This document shows, one piece after another, positions 29,910-37,960 of a stretch of DNA of 64,000 bases (its first letter is position 1; the number at the start of each line of letters is the position of its first letter). The DNA lies in the NCBI RefSeq assembly GCF_001425865.1, contig NZ_LMDS01000001.1, positions 350,805 through 414,804 on the forward strand, given 5' to 3'. Under the pieces are notes generated by a model. It made no database searches, was not told where the DNA came from, and worked only from the letters and a program-made list of their open reading frames with translations. The translations under genes were made by a program, and so were the position numbers. Origin of the DNA: Rhizobacter sp. Root404 (GTDB lineage: Bacteria; Pseudomonadota; Gammaproteobacteria; Burkholderiales; Burkholderiaceae_C).

Positions 29910-30509
29910 ATGAGTGACCAGCAAATCGACAGCAGCAAACGCACCTGGATCATCGCTTCCAGCTGCGCCGGGGCTGTCGGTACCGGCTTTGCCGCCGTTC
30001 CGTTCGTCGCAAGCTTCCAGCCGTCGGAGCGCGCACGCGCTGCCGGCGCCGCTGTCGAAGCCGATATCAGCGGCCTGAAGCCGGGCGAGAAGATGACCGT
30101 CGAATGGCGCGGCAAGCCGGTGTGGATCGTCCGCCGCACCGAGGCGCAGCTCGCCGAGCTGCCCAAGCTCGACAAGGCGCTCGCCGATCCGAACTCCAAG
30201 CGCACCAACTTCGCCGAAACGCCGGAGTACGCGCGCAACGAGTGGCGCTCGATCAAGAAGGAATACCTGGTCGTGGTCGGCATCTGCAGCCACCTCGGCT
30301 GCTCTCCGAGCGACAAGTTCGTGCCGGGCCCGCAGCCCTCGCTGCCGAACGACTGGGAAGGCGGCTTCCTCTGCCCGTGCCACGGTTCGACCTTCGACAT
30401 GGCCGGCCGCGTCTTCAAGGACAAGCCCGCTCCCGACAACCTCGAAGTGCCGCCGTACATGTTCCTGTCGGATACCCGGCTGATCATCGGCGAAGACAAG
30501 AAGGCCTGA
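29910..30509 (+). CDS. petA: Ubiquinol-cytochrome c reductase Rieske iron-sulfur subunit
   Basis: The 199-residue protein has both Rieske cluster motifs: CSHLGC, with C126, H128 and disulfide C131, and CPCHGS, with C155, disulfide C157 and H158. The N terminus has a membrane-spanning Tat-like signal with Lys-Arg (SKRTWIIASS) rather than the usual Arg-Arg. The subunit passes electrons from ubiquinol to cytochrome c1. The ATG at 29910 is preferred over an upstream TTG because of the GAGG site. It is the first gene of petABC. Confidence 0.97.
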   Translation: MSDQQIDSSKRTWIIASSCAGAVGTGFAAVPFVASFQPSERARAAGAAVEADISGLKPGEKMTVEWRGKPVWIVRRTEAQLAELPKLDKALADPNSKRTNFAETPEYARNEWRSIKKEYLVVVGICSHLGCSPSDKFVPGPQPSLPNDWEGGFLCPCHGSTFDMAGRVFKDKPAPDNLEVPPYMFLSDTRLIIGEDKKA

Positions 30510-30577
30510 GCGGGCGCGCGCGAGCGAGCGACGCTGATCCCAGGCACCAAGACGGCACCCCAGGAGTACATCACCAC

Positions 30578-31978
30578 ATGGCCGAATACCACGAAGCCCC
30601 CGCGAACGCGACGACGGGGCAGAAGCTGCTGAACTGGGTCGACAACCGGTTCCCGCTGTCCAAGCTCTACAACGAGCACGTCGGCGAGTACTACGCGCCG
30701 AAGAACTTCAACTTCTGGTACATCTTCGGCTCGCTCGCGATGCTGGTGCTCGTGATCCAGATCGTCACCGGCATCTTCCTGGTGATGAACTACAAGCCCG
30801 ATGCGGCCAAGGCCTTCGAGTCGGTCGAGTACATCATGCGCGACGTGCCGGGCGGCTGGATCATCCGCTACATGCACTCGACCGGCGCGAGCGCGTTCTT
30901 CATCGTCGTCTACCTGCACATGTTCCGCGGGCTGATGTACGGCTCCTACCGCAAGCCGCGCGAGCTGGTCTGGATCTTCGGCTGCGGCATCTTCCTGTGC
31001 CTGATGGCCGAGGCCTTCATGGGCTACCTGCTGCCGTGGGGCCAGATGAGCTACTGGGGCGCGCAGGTCATCATCAACCTGTTTGCCGCCGTGCCGTTCA
31101 TCGGCCCGGACCTGGCGCTGCTGATCCGCGGCGATTTCGTCGTCGGCGACGCGACGCTGAACCGCTTCTTCAGCTTCCACGTGATCGCGGTGCCGCTGGT
31201 GCTGCTGGGCCTGGTGGCCGCGCACATCATCGCGCTGCACGAGGTGGGCTCGAACAACCCGGACGGCGTCGAGATCAAGGCCAAGAAGAACGCGGCCGGC
31301 GTGCCGCTGGACGGCATCCCGTTCCACCCGTACTACACGGTGCACGACATCTTCGCCGTCAGCCTGTTCCTGATGGTCTTCAGCGCGGTGCTGTTCTTCG
31401 CGCCGACCGGCGGCGGCTACTTCCTGGAGTTCAACAACTTCATCGAGGCCAACCCGCTGAAGACGCCGGCGCACATCGCTCCGGTCTGGTACTTCACGCC
31501 GTTCTACTCGATGCTGCGCGCGACCACCGACCTGATGGTCCACATCCTGTCCGCCATCCTGCTGATCGCGGCCGTGCTCGCGATCGTGCGCGGCGGCTTC
31601 AGCGCGATGGGCAAGCTGATCGTCGCGATCGGCGCGCTGGTCGCGGTGGCGCTCCTGAACTACTTCGACGCCAAGTTCTGGGGCGTGGTCGTGATGGGCG
31701 GCGCGGTCATCATCCTGTTCTTCCTGCCCTGGCTGGACCGCAGCCTGGTGAAGTCGATCCGCTACCGCCCGAGCTGGCACAAGTACCTCTACGGCGTGTT
31801 CGTGTTCTTCTTCCTGATCCTGGGTTACCTCGGCTCGCAGGCTCCGTCGGACGTCGGCAACTACGTCTCGCAACTCGGCACGCTCGTGTACTTCGGCTTC
31901 TTCCTGCTGATGCCGTGGTGGAGCCGCATCGGCACCTTCCATCCGGTGCCCGATCGCGTGACTTACGCCGCCCACTGA
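30578..31978 (+). CDS. petB: Ubiquinol-cytochrome c reductase cytochrome b subunit
   Basis: The 466-residue protein has the eight-span cytochrome b core. The haem-ligand histidines lie in RYMHSTGASAFF and in later HVIAVPLVLLGLVAAH, and the Qo-site loop with PVWYFTPFYSMLR, the equivalent of PEWY, is present. A C-terminal extension with extra hydrophobic segments follows, as is normal in betaproteobacteria. It is the membrane core of the bc1 complex in aerobic respiration. Confidence 0.97.
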   Translation: MAEYHEAPANATTGQKLLNWVDNRFPLSKLYNEHVGEYYAPKNFNFWYIFGSLAMLVLVIQIVTGIFLVMNYKPDAAKAFESVEYIMRDVPGGWIIRYMHSTGASAFFIVVYLHMFRGLMYGSYRKPRELVWIFGCGIFLCLMAEAFMGYLLPWGQMSYWGAQVIINLFAAVPFIGPDLALLIRGDFVVGDATLNRFFSFHVIAVPLVLLGLVAAHIIALHEVGSNNPDGVEIKAKKNAAGVPLDGIPFHPYYTVHDIFAVSLFLMVFSAVLFFAPTGGGYFLEFNNFIEANPLKTPAHIAPVWYFTPFYSMLRATTDLMVHILSAILLIAAVLAIVRGGFSAMGKLIVAIGALVAVALLNYFDAKFWGVVVMGGAVIILFFLPWLDRSLVKSIRYRPSWHKYLYGVFVFFFLILGYLGSQAPSDVGNYVSQLGTLVYFGFFLLMPWWSRIGTFHPVPDRVTYAAH

Positions 31979-32003
31979 GCCGACGCGCCGGAGCATTCAC
32001 ACA

Positions 32004-32774
32004 ATGAAAAAGTTCTTTCTCTCCCTGCTCGTTTCGTTCGGTTTCATCACCGGCGCCGCCGCCAGCGAAGGCGGCTACGCGTGGGACAAGTTCCCGACCG
32101 AGAAGATGTCGGACATGGCCGCGCTTCAGCACGGCGCCCAGCTCTTCGTCAACTACTGCCTGAACTGCCACTCGGCGAACTACATGCGCTACAACCGCAT
32201 GCACGACATCGGCCTGACCGACGACGAGATCAAGAAGAACCTGCTGTTCGCGGCGGACAAGGTGGGCGACACGATGAAGGTCTCGCTCGACCCGAAGCGG
32301 GCCAAGGAATGGCTGGCCGCCGCGCCGCCCGACCTGACGCTGATCGCCCGCTCGCGCGCCGACATCAGCAAGGGCAGCGGCGCCGACTACCTCTACACCT
32401 ACCTGCGCACGTTCTACCGCGACGACACCAAGGCGACCGGGTGGAACAACATGGCCTTCCCCGACGTGGCGATGCCGCACGTGCTCTGGGAACTGCAAGG
32501 TCAGCAGGTCGCGAAGTTCGTGGAAGAGAAGGACCACCACGACCCGAGCAAGACGATTCACCGCTTCGAGGGCTTCGAGAAGACCTCGCCCGGCAAGCTC
32601 GACGAGCATGCCTACGATCAGGCGGTCGGCGACCTCGTGGCCTACCTGCAGTGGATGGGCGAACCGGCCCAGGAGCACCGCGTGCGCATCGGCGTGTGGG
32701 TGCTGCTGTTCCTGAGCGTGCTGACCGTGTTCACCTGGCGCCTCAATGCCTCGTACTGGAAAGACGTGAAGTGA
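32004..32774 (+). CDS. petC: Ubiquinol-cytochrome c reductase cytochrome c1 subunit
   Basis: The 256-residue protein has a cleavable signal peptide (residues 1-20), a CXXCH haem site CLNCH (C52, C55, H56) and a C-terminal membrane anchor (VWVLLFLSVLTVFTW). The axial methionine is probably in the AFPDVAMPHVLW segment. It accepts electrons from the Rieske centre and passes them to a soluble cytochrome c. It ends petABC; a terminator hairpin follows. Confidence 0.96.
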   Translation: MKKFFLSLLVSFGFITGAAASEGGYAWDKFPTEKMSDMAALQHGAQLFVNYCLNCHSANYMRYNRMHDIGLTDDEIKKNLLFAADKVGDTMKVSLDPKRAKEWLAAAPPDLTLIARSRADISKGSGADYLYTYLRTFYRDDTKATGWNNMAFPDVAMPHVLWELQGQQVAKFVEEKDHHDPSKTIHRFEGFEKTSPGKLDEHAYDQAVGDLVAYLQWMGEPAQEHRVRIGVWVLLFLSVLTVFTWRLNASYWKDVK

Positions 32775-32816
32775 CGTCGTCCCGGCTTGCCGCCTGACCG
32801 GGCAGCAGGCACCGCG

Positions 32817-32860
32817 CGCAGTGGCAGGCCGAACCGGCTGACCACTGCGTTCCCGTTTTT
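32817..32860 (+). terminator. Rho-independent terminator after petC
   Basis: CGCAGTGG (32817-32824) pairs with CCACTGCG (32842-32849), and inside it GCCG (32828-32831) pairs with CGGC (32835-32838) around an AAC loop, with a small 3x3 internal loop. A five-T run follows at 32856-32860. It separates petABC from sspA. Confidence 0.7.
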
Positions 32861-32911
32861 GACATGCCGCCCCGGCGAACCCGGCGCGGCCCGACCCAAG
32901 GATCCGCCGCC

Positions 32912-33523
32912 ATGATGGTGCTCTACTCCGGAACGACCGACCCCTACTCGCACCGCTGCCGCTTCGTGCTGTTCGAGAAGGGCATGGACTTCGAGATCCG
33001 CGACGTCGACCTGTTCGCCAAGCCCGAAGACATCGCGCTGATGAACCCGTACAACGAAGTGCCGATCCTGGTCGAGCGCGACCTGATCCTGTACGAGTCG
33101 CACATCATCAACGAGTACATCGACGAGCGCTTCCCCCACCCGCAACTGATGCCGGGCGACCCGGTGGCGCGCGCCCGCGTGCGGCTGTTCCTGTTCAACT
33201 TCGAGAAGGAGCTGTTCGCGCACGTGAACATGCTCGAATCGCGTGGCGTCAAGGGCACCGACAAACAGCTCGAGAAGGCGCGCTCTCAGATCCGCGACCG
33301 GCTCACCCAGCTCGCGCCGATCTTCCTGAAGAACAAGTACATGCTCGGCGACGACTTCTCGATGCTCGACGTCGCGATCGCGCCGCTGCTGTGGCGCCTC
33401 GACTACTACGGCATCGACATGTCGAAGAACGCCGTGCCGCTGCTGAAGTACGCCGAACGCATCTTCTCGCGCCCGGCCTACATCGAGGCGCTGACGCCGT
33501 CCGAGAAGGTGATGCGCAAGTAA
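32912..33523 (+). CDS. sspA: Stringent starvation protein A homologue (GST fold)
   Basis: The 203-residue protein has the SspA form of the glutathione S-transferase fold. The N-terminal thioredoxin-like domain contains YSHRCRFVLFEKGMDFE and NPYNEVPILVERDL, and the helical C-terminal domain contains LGDDFSMLDVAIAPLLWRL. SspA binds RNA polymerase and affects stationary-phase and stress transcription; it has no GST activity in E. coli. The start is taken at the double ATG (32912/32915) rather than a farther upstream ATG whose extension is Arg- and Pro-rich and unlike the family. Followed by sspB. Confidence 0.94.
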   Translation: MMVLYSGTTDPYSHRCRFVLFEKGMDFEIRDVDLFAKPEDIALMNPYNEVPILVERDLILYESHIINEYIDERFPHPQLMPGDPVARARVRLFLFNFEKELFAHVNMLESRGVKGTDKQLEKARSQIRDRLTQLAPIFLKNKYMLGDDFSMLDVAIAPLLWRLDYYGIDMSKNAVPLLKYAERIFSRPAYIEALTPSEKVMRK

Positions 33524-33535
33524 GGGCGTGATCCC

Positions 33536-34066
33536 ATGAGCAGCCCCCCGATCGCCCCGGCCACGGCGGGATCGTCGACCCGCCCCTACCTGATCCGTGC
33601 GTTGCACGACTGGTGCACCGACAACGGCTTCACGCCGTACGTGGCGGTGTTCGTCGACGCCAGCGTGCAGGTGCCCAGCGAGTACGTGAAGAACAACGAG
33701 ATCGTCCTCAACGTCGGGTTCGAGGCGACCAGCGCGTTGAAGCTCGGCAACGAGACGATCGAGTTCAAGGCGCGCTTCGGCGGCAGCTCGCGCGAGATCG
33801 TCGTGCCGATCGACCACGTGATCGCGATCTATGCGCGCGAGAACGGGCAGGGCATGGCGTTCCCGATGCCGACGGAGGCGACAGCCACGCCGTCGACCAT
33901 CTCCGGCGAAACGCCGGCGAGCGTGACGCCGCCGCGCGCGGCGCCGCGCCTGGCGCTCACCGACGCACCCGCGCCAGCCAAGGGCAAGGGTGGGTCGTCG
34001 GTCGACGAGCCGCCGCCCGAGCCGCCCGGCGGCGGGTCCCGCCCCTCGCTCAAGCGGATCAAGTAG
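33536..34066 (+). CDS. sspB: ClpXP specificity-enhancing factor SspB
   Basis: The 176-residue protein has the substrate-binding domain RPYLIRALHDWCTDNGFTPY and VPIDHVIAIYARENGQGM. It ends in a long flexible tail finishing with SRPSLKRIK, which matches the short ClpX-binding motif found at the end of SspB proteins. SspB delivers ssrA-tagged and other substrates to ClpXP. The tail from about residue 110 is Pro-, Ala- and Gly-rich. The gene follows sspA by 12 bases. Confidence 0.95.
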   Translation: MSSPPIAPATAGSSTRPYLIRALHDWCTDNGFTPYVAVFVDASVQVPSEYVKNNEIVLNVGFEATSALKLGNETIEFKARFGGSSREIVVPIDHVIAIYARENGQGMAFPMPTEATATPSTISGETPASVTPPRAAPRLALTDAPAPAKGKGGSSVDEPPPEPPGGGSRPSLKRIK

Positions 34067-34078
34067 GACCGCGCCTCG

Positions 34079-34084
34079 TATACT
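34079..34084 (+). promoter_or_regulatory. Predicted -10 element of tRNA-Thr
   Basis: TATACT lies 32 bases before the first base of the tRNA, just after the sspB stop codon. This would give a leader of about 25 bases. No good -35 is seen at the usual distance. Confidence 0.4.
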
Positions 34085-34116
34085 TTTCCCTCGCCTTCCG
34101 GCTTGACCGGAAACGC

Positions 34117-34192
34117 GCCGGCTTAGCTCAGTTGGTAGAGCACCCGCCTTGTAAGCGGAAGGTCGTCAGTTCGATCCCGACAGCCGGCACCA
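34117..34192 (+). tRNA. tRNA-Thr (anticodon UGU)
   Basis: A 76-base cloverleaf with a perfect 7-bp acceptor stem (34117-34123 with 34182-34188), D stem GCTC/GAGC, anticodon loop CTTGTAA with TGT at 34150-34152, T loop TTCGATC and an encoded CCA at 34190-34192. Two non-Watson-Crick oppositions are visible: C34143 with A34159 at the base of the anticodon stem, and A34168 with C34178 in the T stem. The tRNA reads ACA and related threonine codons. Confidence 0.95.
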
Positions 34193-34199
34193 TGCGCCC

Positions 34200-36458
34200 T
34201 CAGCGCAACACCACGTACATCGTCCCGACCGGAAAGCGGAACTCCACCTGGGCCGCGTCGCGCTTGAGCGCGACGGCGGCGACCGGCATGCCGTTCATGT
34301 CGAGCGCGGTGGCGCGGGTCAGCGCCGGGTTGCGGATCGTCACGTCGAGCTGCGCGTTCTCGACCCGCCACGGCGCCGTGCCGAACGATTTCACCTCCCA
34401 GCCGGCGACGGCCGCAGCGCCCTTGGGCGCGATCTGCACCGGCACCTGAAGCCACCCGGTCGGCCGGCTCTGCGTCGCGTACTGCACCAGGACCTGCCGC
34501 GATCGTGCCAGCGGCAACCCGTCGAGCGTGACCGCCAGCGCGGCGCCGAAGGCATTCGTCGACGCGAAGCGCACGTCGCTCAGCTGGTGCACCGGCGCGC
34601 CCGCGAAGTGGGCGGCGACACCTTGCACCATCGGTGCGTCGACGGTGCACACCCCGCGCGCCGCGTCCATCACGATCTGCTCGGACGCGGCGCGGATGAT
34701 GCCCGCCGCCGCGCGCGCCGCCCACCCGGTGGTCGAGGTGGCGGCGCGATCGGTAGCGAACGCGACCGTGACCGGGCCGGCGAGGAACGCCGTGGGCGGG
34801 ACCGCGCCGGCGTTTGCGCCTGACGCCGTGCGGGTCGCATCGCGGTTCGGATCGAAGGCGTTGGCCTCGACGACGGCCGGCACCTGGCGCTTCCACAGGT
34901 CGTCGAGCGGCCGGCCCTCGGCGACGACCGGCGCGGCGCGCTTCAGGTAGCCGCTGCGGTACGCCAGCGCGGCAGCCGGGAAGCTGCCGAGCACATCGGG
35001 CTCGGCGAACGACCATTTCTGCAGCGACGGCAGGTAGCCGTTGGCCGATCGCGGCGGGGCGAAGCCTTCCTCGCCGGTGCTGAACCAGTAGTAGCCGCCA
35101 ATGCCGGTCAGTGACGCATACGCCGCGATCAGGAACGGCCCTTCGGCACCGTAGCCGTTCGGCGCGACCCAGCCGCCTTCGGTCACGAGCATCGGTCGCC
35201 CTTGCGTCTGGCGCAGGTTGATCGGCAACGCGGCCGGATCGCGCAACACGCTCTCGCGCGTGAACCGGTCGCCGTTCAGGACCGCCCAGCCGTTGGACGG
35301 ACCTTCGTGCAGGCCGCCGGTGTAGACGTTGGTGGCGTCGACATCGCCGGCGGTGTACGACCAGCGTTCGACGTCGCCCAGCCGCGCGTTGCTCGCCGTG
35401 CGCCAGTTGCCGGCGTTGATCAGCGGCCGCACGCCGAGTTCGCGCTTCAGGTAGTCGACGGTGCGCGCGTTGAACGCCTGCATTGTCCGGGCGTAGAACT
35501 CGGTCTGATCGGCCAGCCGCGCGGCGCGTCCGCCGCGGGGCGGGGCCTGCGTGAGCTGCCACATCGGCAGCAGCGCGAGGCGGTTCGCTTCCGGCGCATC
35601 GCCCGGTGCGCGCTCGCCCGCCCAGGCCGCGAGCGCCTTCTCGAGCGAGCCGTGCCGCCCGGCCGCGAACTCTGCGAAGCGCGTCTCCAGCGCCTGGCGT
35701 TGCGCGCCCTGGATCGAGTCGACGGTCCAGAACAGCAGGCTGTCCTCGTTCTGCAGCTGGATCAGCGCGACGCTCGGATCCTGCGCCAGCGCCACGCCGG
35801 TGTACGGGTTCTTTTCGGTCAGCAGCTTCTTCAGCCAGGTGCGGTAGGCCGTCTGCAAGGTCTCGTCGAAGAACAGCAGGCCCCACGCGGCCTGCCCGGC
35901 GCCGCCGGGGATGTCCCAGGTCTTCGCGAACTTCATCCGCGCGGCCCAATAGGGGGAGATCGTCGTGTAGATCCCCTCGCGGCGCATCGCGGCGACGGTG
36001 CGCCAGATGCTGTCGCGCTCGGCCTCGTCGATGTCCGTGATCGCGGCAGTCGGGTGCGCGGCGAGGTCGGGGCTGATCTGCCGGTGCAGGCGCACCATGT
36101 TGACGCCGCGCTTGGCGAGAAAGCGTGCGTGGCGCGCCAGGTCCGGCGCGGTCTTCGGCCCGAGAGGCTTGGCGACGAACGGGCCGTGGCCGGTGTCGGT
36201 GTTGACGGCCCAGAAGCGGATCGGTTGCCCGTCGCCGCGCACGAAGCCGCCGTCCAGGCCCACCCGCACGAAGCCGGTCGCGCCGGCCAACGGTTCGTTC
36301 AGGCGGCGCAGGTCGAGCAGCGCGGCGGGATCGAAGGTGTCTGCCGGGGGGTCGAACGCCCAGGTGCCCGCGTCCTGCGCCCGCAGCGTCGGCGTCGCCG
36401 ACAGGCCGAGCACCAGCGCCGCGGCGATCAGCGCGTGGCGCCGGCATCGGCCGGTCAT
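34200..36458 (-). CDS. Secreted glycoside hydrolase-like protein (clan GH-A type TIM barrel)
   Basis: The 752-residue protein has a signal peptide (residues 1-27, ending TLRAQ). The barrel contains RGVNMVRLHRQ near residues 117-127, a candidate acid/base E238 in the Asn-Glu of QLQNEDSLLFW, and a candidate nucleophile E427 in LVTEGGWVAPNG. This is the clan GH-A pattern (families such as GH2, GH5 and GH42); the family and sugar cannot be fixed. The C-terminal 200 residues look like beta-sandwich domains. The ATG overlaps the dciA stop as ATGA, so it is probably translated from the dciA message, and it ends 8 bases after tRNA-Thr. Confidence 0.78.
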   Translation of the reverse strand: MTGRCRRHALIAAALVLGLSATPTLRAQDAGTWAFDPPADTFDPAALLDLRRLNEPLAGATGFVRVGLDGGFVRGDGQPIRFWAVNTDTGHGPFVAKPLGPKTAPDLARHARFLAKRGVNMVRLHRQISPDLAAHPTAAITDIDEAERDSIWRTVAAMRREGIYTTISPYWAARMKFAKTWDIPGGAGQAAWGLLFFDETLQTAYRTWLKKLLTEKNPYTGVALAQDPSVALIQLQNEDSLLFWTVDSIQGAQRQALETRFAEFAAGRHGSLEKALAAWAGERAPGDAPEANRLALLPMWQLTQAPPRGGRAARLADQTEFYARTMQAFNARTVDYLKRELGVRPLINAGNWRTASNARLGDVERWSYTAGDVDATNVYTGGLHEGPSNGWAVLNGDRFTRESVLRDPAALPINLRQTQGRPMLVTEGGWVAPNGYGAEGPFLIAAYASLTGIGGYYWFSTGEEGFAPPRSANGYLPSLQKWSFAEPDVLGSFPAAALAYRSGYLKRAAPVVAEGRPLDDLWKRQVPAVVEANAFDPNRDATRTASGANAGAVPPTAFLAGPVTVAFATDRAATSTTGWAARAAAGIIRAASEQIVMDAARGVCTVDAPMVQGVAAHFAGAPVHQLSDVRFASTNAFGAALAVTLDGLPLARSRQVLVQYATQSRPTGWLQVPVQIAPKGAAAVAGWEVKSFGTAPWRVENAQLDVTIRNPALTRATALDMNGMPVAAVALKRDAAQVEFRFPVGTMYVVLR

Positions 36459-36784
36459 GTCGATTGAACCTTCACCCGGATTGCGCTAACCTCCCACCCC
36501 CGTTCGCGCAGCAGGTCTTCGAGGCGCGGTTGCAACTGCCGCAGCTTCGCGGCCACTGCCGCATTGGCGGCCAGCAGCGACCAGCCGTTCTCGTCGACCG
36601 GGCCCGGCCGGACGTGTGCGGCGAGCGCGGACGGCATGCCGGCGCGGATCGCCTCGAATCGGGCGTTGGAGTCGCGCATCAGCAGTTGCAGGCGGGCGAG
36701 CGGCGCGCTTTTTGCCAGTGCCTGCTCGATGCGCAGCGCATCCGGTGTGACCGGCAGCGGTCGCGAGGAATGCTTGGGGTTCAC
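36455..36784 (-). CDS. dciA: DciA-like (DUF721) protein
   Basis: The 109-residue protein matches the short DUF721 family placed between lpxC and secA in betaproteobacteria. The conserved elements are ALAKSAPLARLQLLMRDSN and LLAANAAVAAKLRQLQPRLEDLL. DciA proteins help load the replicative helicase DnaB in bacteria lacking DnaC. The start is GTG at 36784; a longer open frame would run into the oppositely oriented peptidase gene and lacks conserved sequence. The start codons of dciA and the M23 gene are only 16 bases apart. Confidence 0.75.
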   Translation of the reverse strand: MNPKHSSRPLPVTPDALRIEQALAKSAPLARLQLLMRDSNARFEAIRAGMPSALAAHVRPGPVDENGWSLLAANAAVAAKLRQLQPRLEDLLRERGWEVSAIRVKVQST

Positions 36785-36791
36785 CCGAGGG

Positions 36792-36797
36792 AGTGTA
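36792..36797 (-). promoter_or_regulatory. Predicted -10 element of dciA
   Basis: Read on the minus strand, TACACT ends 8 bases before the GTG start at 36784. This predicts a leaderless message. The upstream promoter part would lie inside the divergent M23 gene. Confidence 0.35.
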
Positions 36798-36800
36798 GCG

Positions 36801-37763
36801 ATGCAGATTCTGATCACCCATGGCAGCCTGGCGCGCACGCGCGTGCTGCGCTTCAACCGCTGGCAACTCGGCGCCGCGCTGCTCGGTCTGGTCATCGGCC
36901 TGACGCTGCTGTCCGGCACGGTCTACAACTTTGTCTTCCTGAAGGCCGCGCGCGAGGGCTGGCCGGTCGTCAGCCAGTTGGTGCGGTTCGTGGTGCGCGA
37001 CGAGTTCGCGCAGCGCGACCGCTTCATGCGCGAGAACCTCGACGCGATGGCGCAGAAGGTCGGCGAGGTCCAGGCCAAGCTGATCCGGCTCGAGGCGATG
37101 GGCGACCGCGTCTCGACCGCGGTCGGCGTCAAGCCGGAGGAACTCAAGTCGGTGCCGCGCGCCGGCGGGCAGGGTGGTCCGTTCGTGCCGCTGGCCGCCG
37201 GCGTGGCGCCATCGCTCGAGCAACTCGGCGATGCGCTCGACGCCGTCAGCATCGAGGCCGACCAGCGTACCGATGTCTTCACGCTGCTGGAATCCCGCCT
37301 GCTGGAATCGCGACTGACCGCGCTGATGATTCCCAACAGCCGCCCGGTCGACGGCGCGGTCGGCTCCGGGTTCGGATTCCGTGCCGACCCGTTCACCGGT
37401 CGCGCGGCGCTGCACACCGGGCTCGACTTCCCGAGCGACATCGGCACGCCAGTGCGCGCCGCGGCCGGCGGCGTCGTGCTCTCGAGCGAGCATCATCCCG
37501 AGTACGGCCAGCTGGTCGAACTTGACCACGGCAATGGCCTGGTGACCCGGTACGCCCACAACTCGCGGGTACTGGTGCGCGCCGGCGACCTGGTCAGGCG
37601 CGGGCAGGTGATTGCCGAGGTCGGCACGTCGGGACGGTCCACCGGGCCGCACCTGCACTTCGAGGTGCTGGTCGATGGCGTGCCGCAGAATCCCGCCAGG
37701 TTCCTCGCCGGCGGCGACGCGCCGCTCGCGGCCGCCGCCAAGTCCTCCCGCCCGCGGCGCTGA
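36801..37763 (+). CDS. M23-family peptidoglycan metallopeptidase with membrane anchor
   Basis: The 320-residue protein has an N-terminal membrane segment (LGAALLGLVIGLTLLSGTVY, about residues 22-41) and a coiled-coil-like region to about residue 100. The C-terminal LytM/M23 domain carries the zinc motifs HTGLDF (H..D) and HLHFEV. M23 enzymes cut peptide cross-links in peptidoglycan, and some act only as activators of amidases; here the metal ligands are present. It is encoded just upstream of secA, a conserved Burkholderiales order. GAGGGAG upstream serves as ribosome binding site. Confidence 0.9.
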   Translation: MQILITHGSLARTRVLRFNRWQLGAALLGLVIGLTLLSGTVYNFVFLKAAREGWPVVSQLVRFVVRDEFAQRDRFMRENLDAMAQKVGEVQAKLIRLEAMGDRVSTAVGVKPEELKSVPRAGGQGGPFVPLAAGVAPSLEQLGDALDAVSIEADQRTDVFTLLESRLLESRLTALMIPNSRPVDGAVGSGFGFRADPFTGRAALHTGLDFPSDIGTPVRAAAGGVVLSSEHHPEYGQLVELDHGNGLVTRYAHNSRVLVRAGDLVRRGQVIAEVGTSGRSTGPHLHFEVLVDGVPQNPARFLAGGDAPLAAAAKSSRPRR

Positions 37764-37790
37764 TCCGCCCCCGGTCGGCCGCGGGCTGAA

Positions 37791-37799
37791 TGTTAAAAT
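37791..37799 (+). promoter_or_regulatory. Extended -10 promoter of secA
   Basis: TGTTAAAAT reads as an extended -10 (TG, one base, TAAAAT) with five of six consensus matches. It would start transcription near 37806 and give a leader of about 155 bases before the secA ATG. No -35 is needed for an extended -10 promoter and none is clear. Confidence 0.5.
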
Positions 37800-37882
37800 T
37801 CACGGCTTTGGCTGCTCCGCCGCGCCGGCGAAACCTTGTTTGGCGCCCGGTCGACCGCACCTAGCCTGAACTTTCAGCGGAT

Positions 37883-37913
37883 CTCCGCAGCGGAGCGGCG
37901 CCACGCGCTCCGC
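37883..37913 (+). promoter_or_regulatory. Two mutually exclusive hairpins in the secA leader
   Basis: CTCCG (37883-37887) can pair with CGGAG (37891-37895). Alternatively GCGGAGCG (37890-37897) can pair with CGCTCCGC (37906-37913) around an 8-base loop. The two share the bases 37891-37895, so only one can form at a time. The pattern resembles an RNA switch but no ligand or leader peptide is evident. Confidence 0.35.
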
Positions 37914-37960
37914 GGCCCGCGCCAGCGGCCTCGCTGCCCCGTTCCCAACCCAGACGCCGC

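Noticed and set aside
32859..32864. TTGACA as the -35 of sspA
   Set aside because: No -10-like sequence lies 15-19 bases downstream, and the T run belongs to the petC terminator.
36455..36919. Longer 154-residue version of the DciA-like protein
   Set aside because: The extra N-terminal residues overlap the divergent M23 gene and have no conserved features; GTG 36784 fits the family start.
37789..37860. SecM-like leader peptide before secA
   Set aside because: The only ATG frame starts inside the predicted -10 element, upstream of the transcript start, and has no arrest motif.
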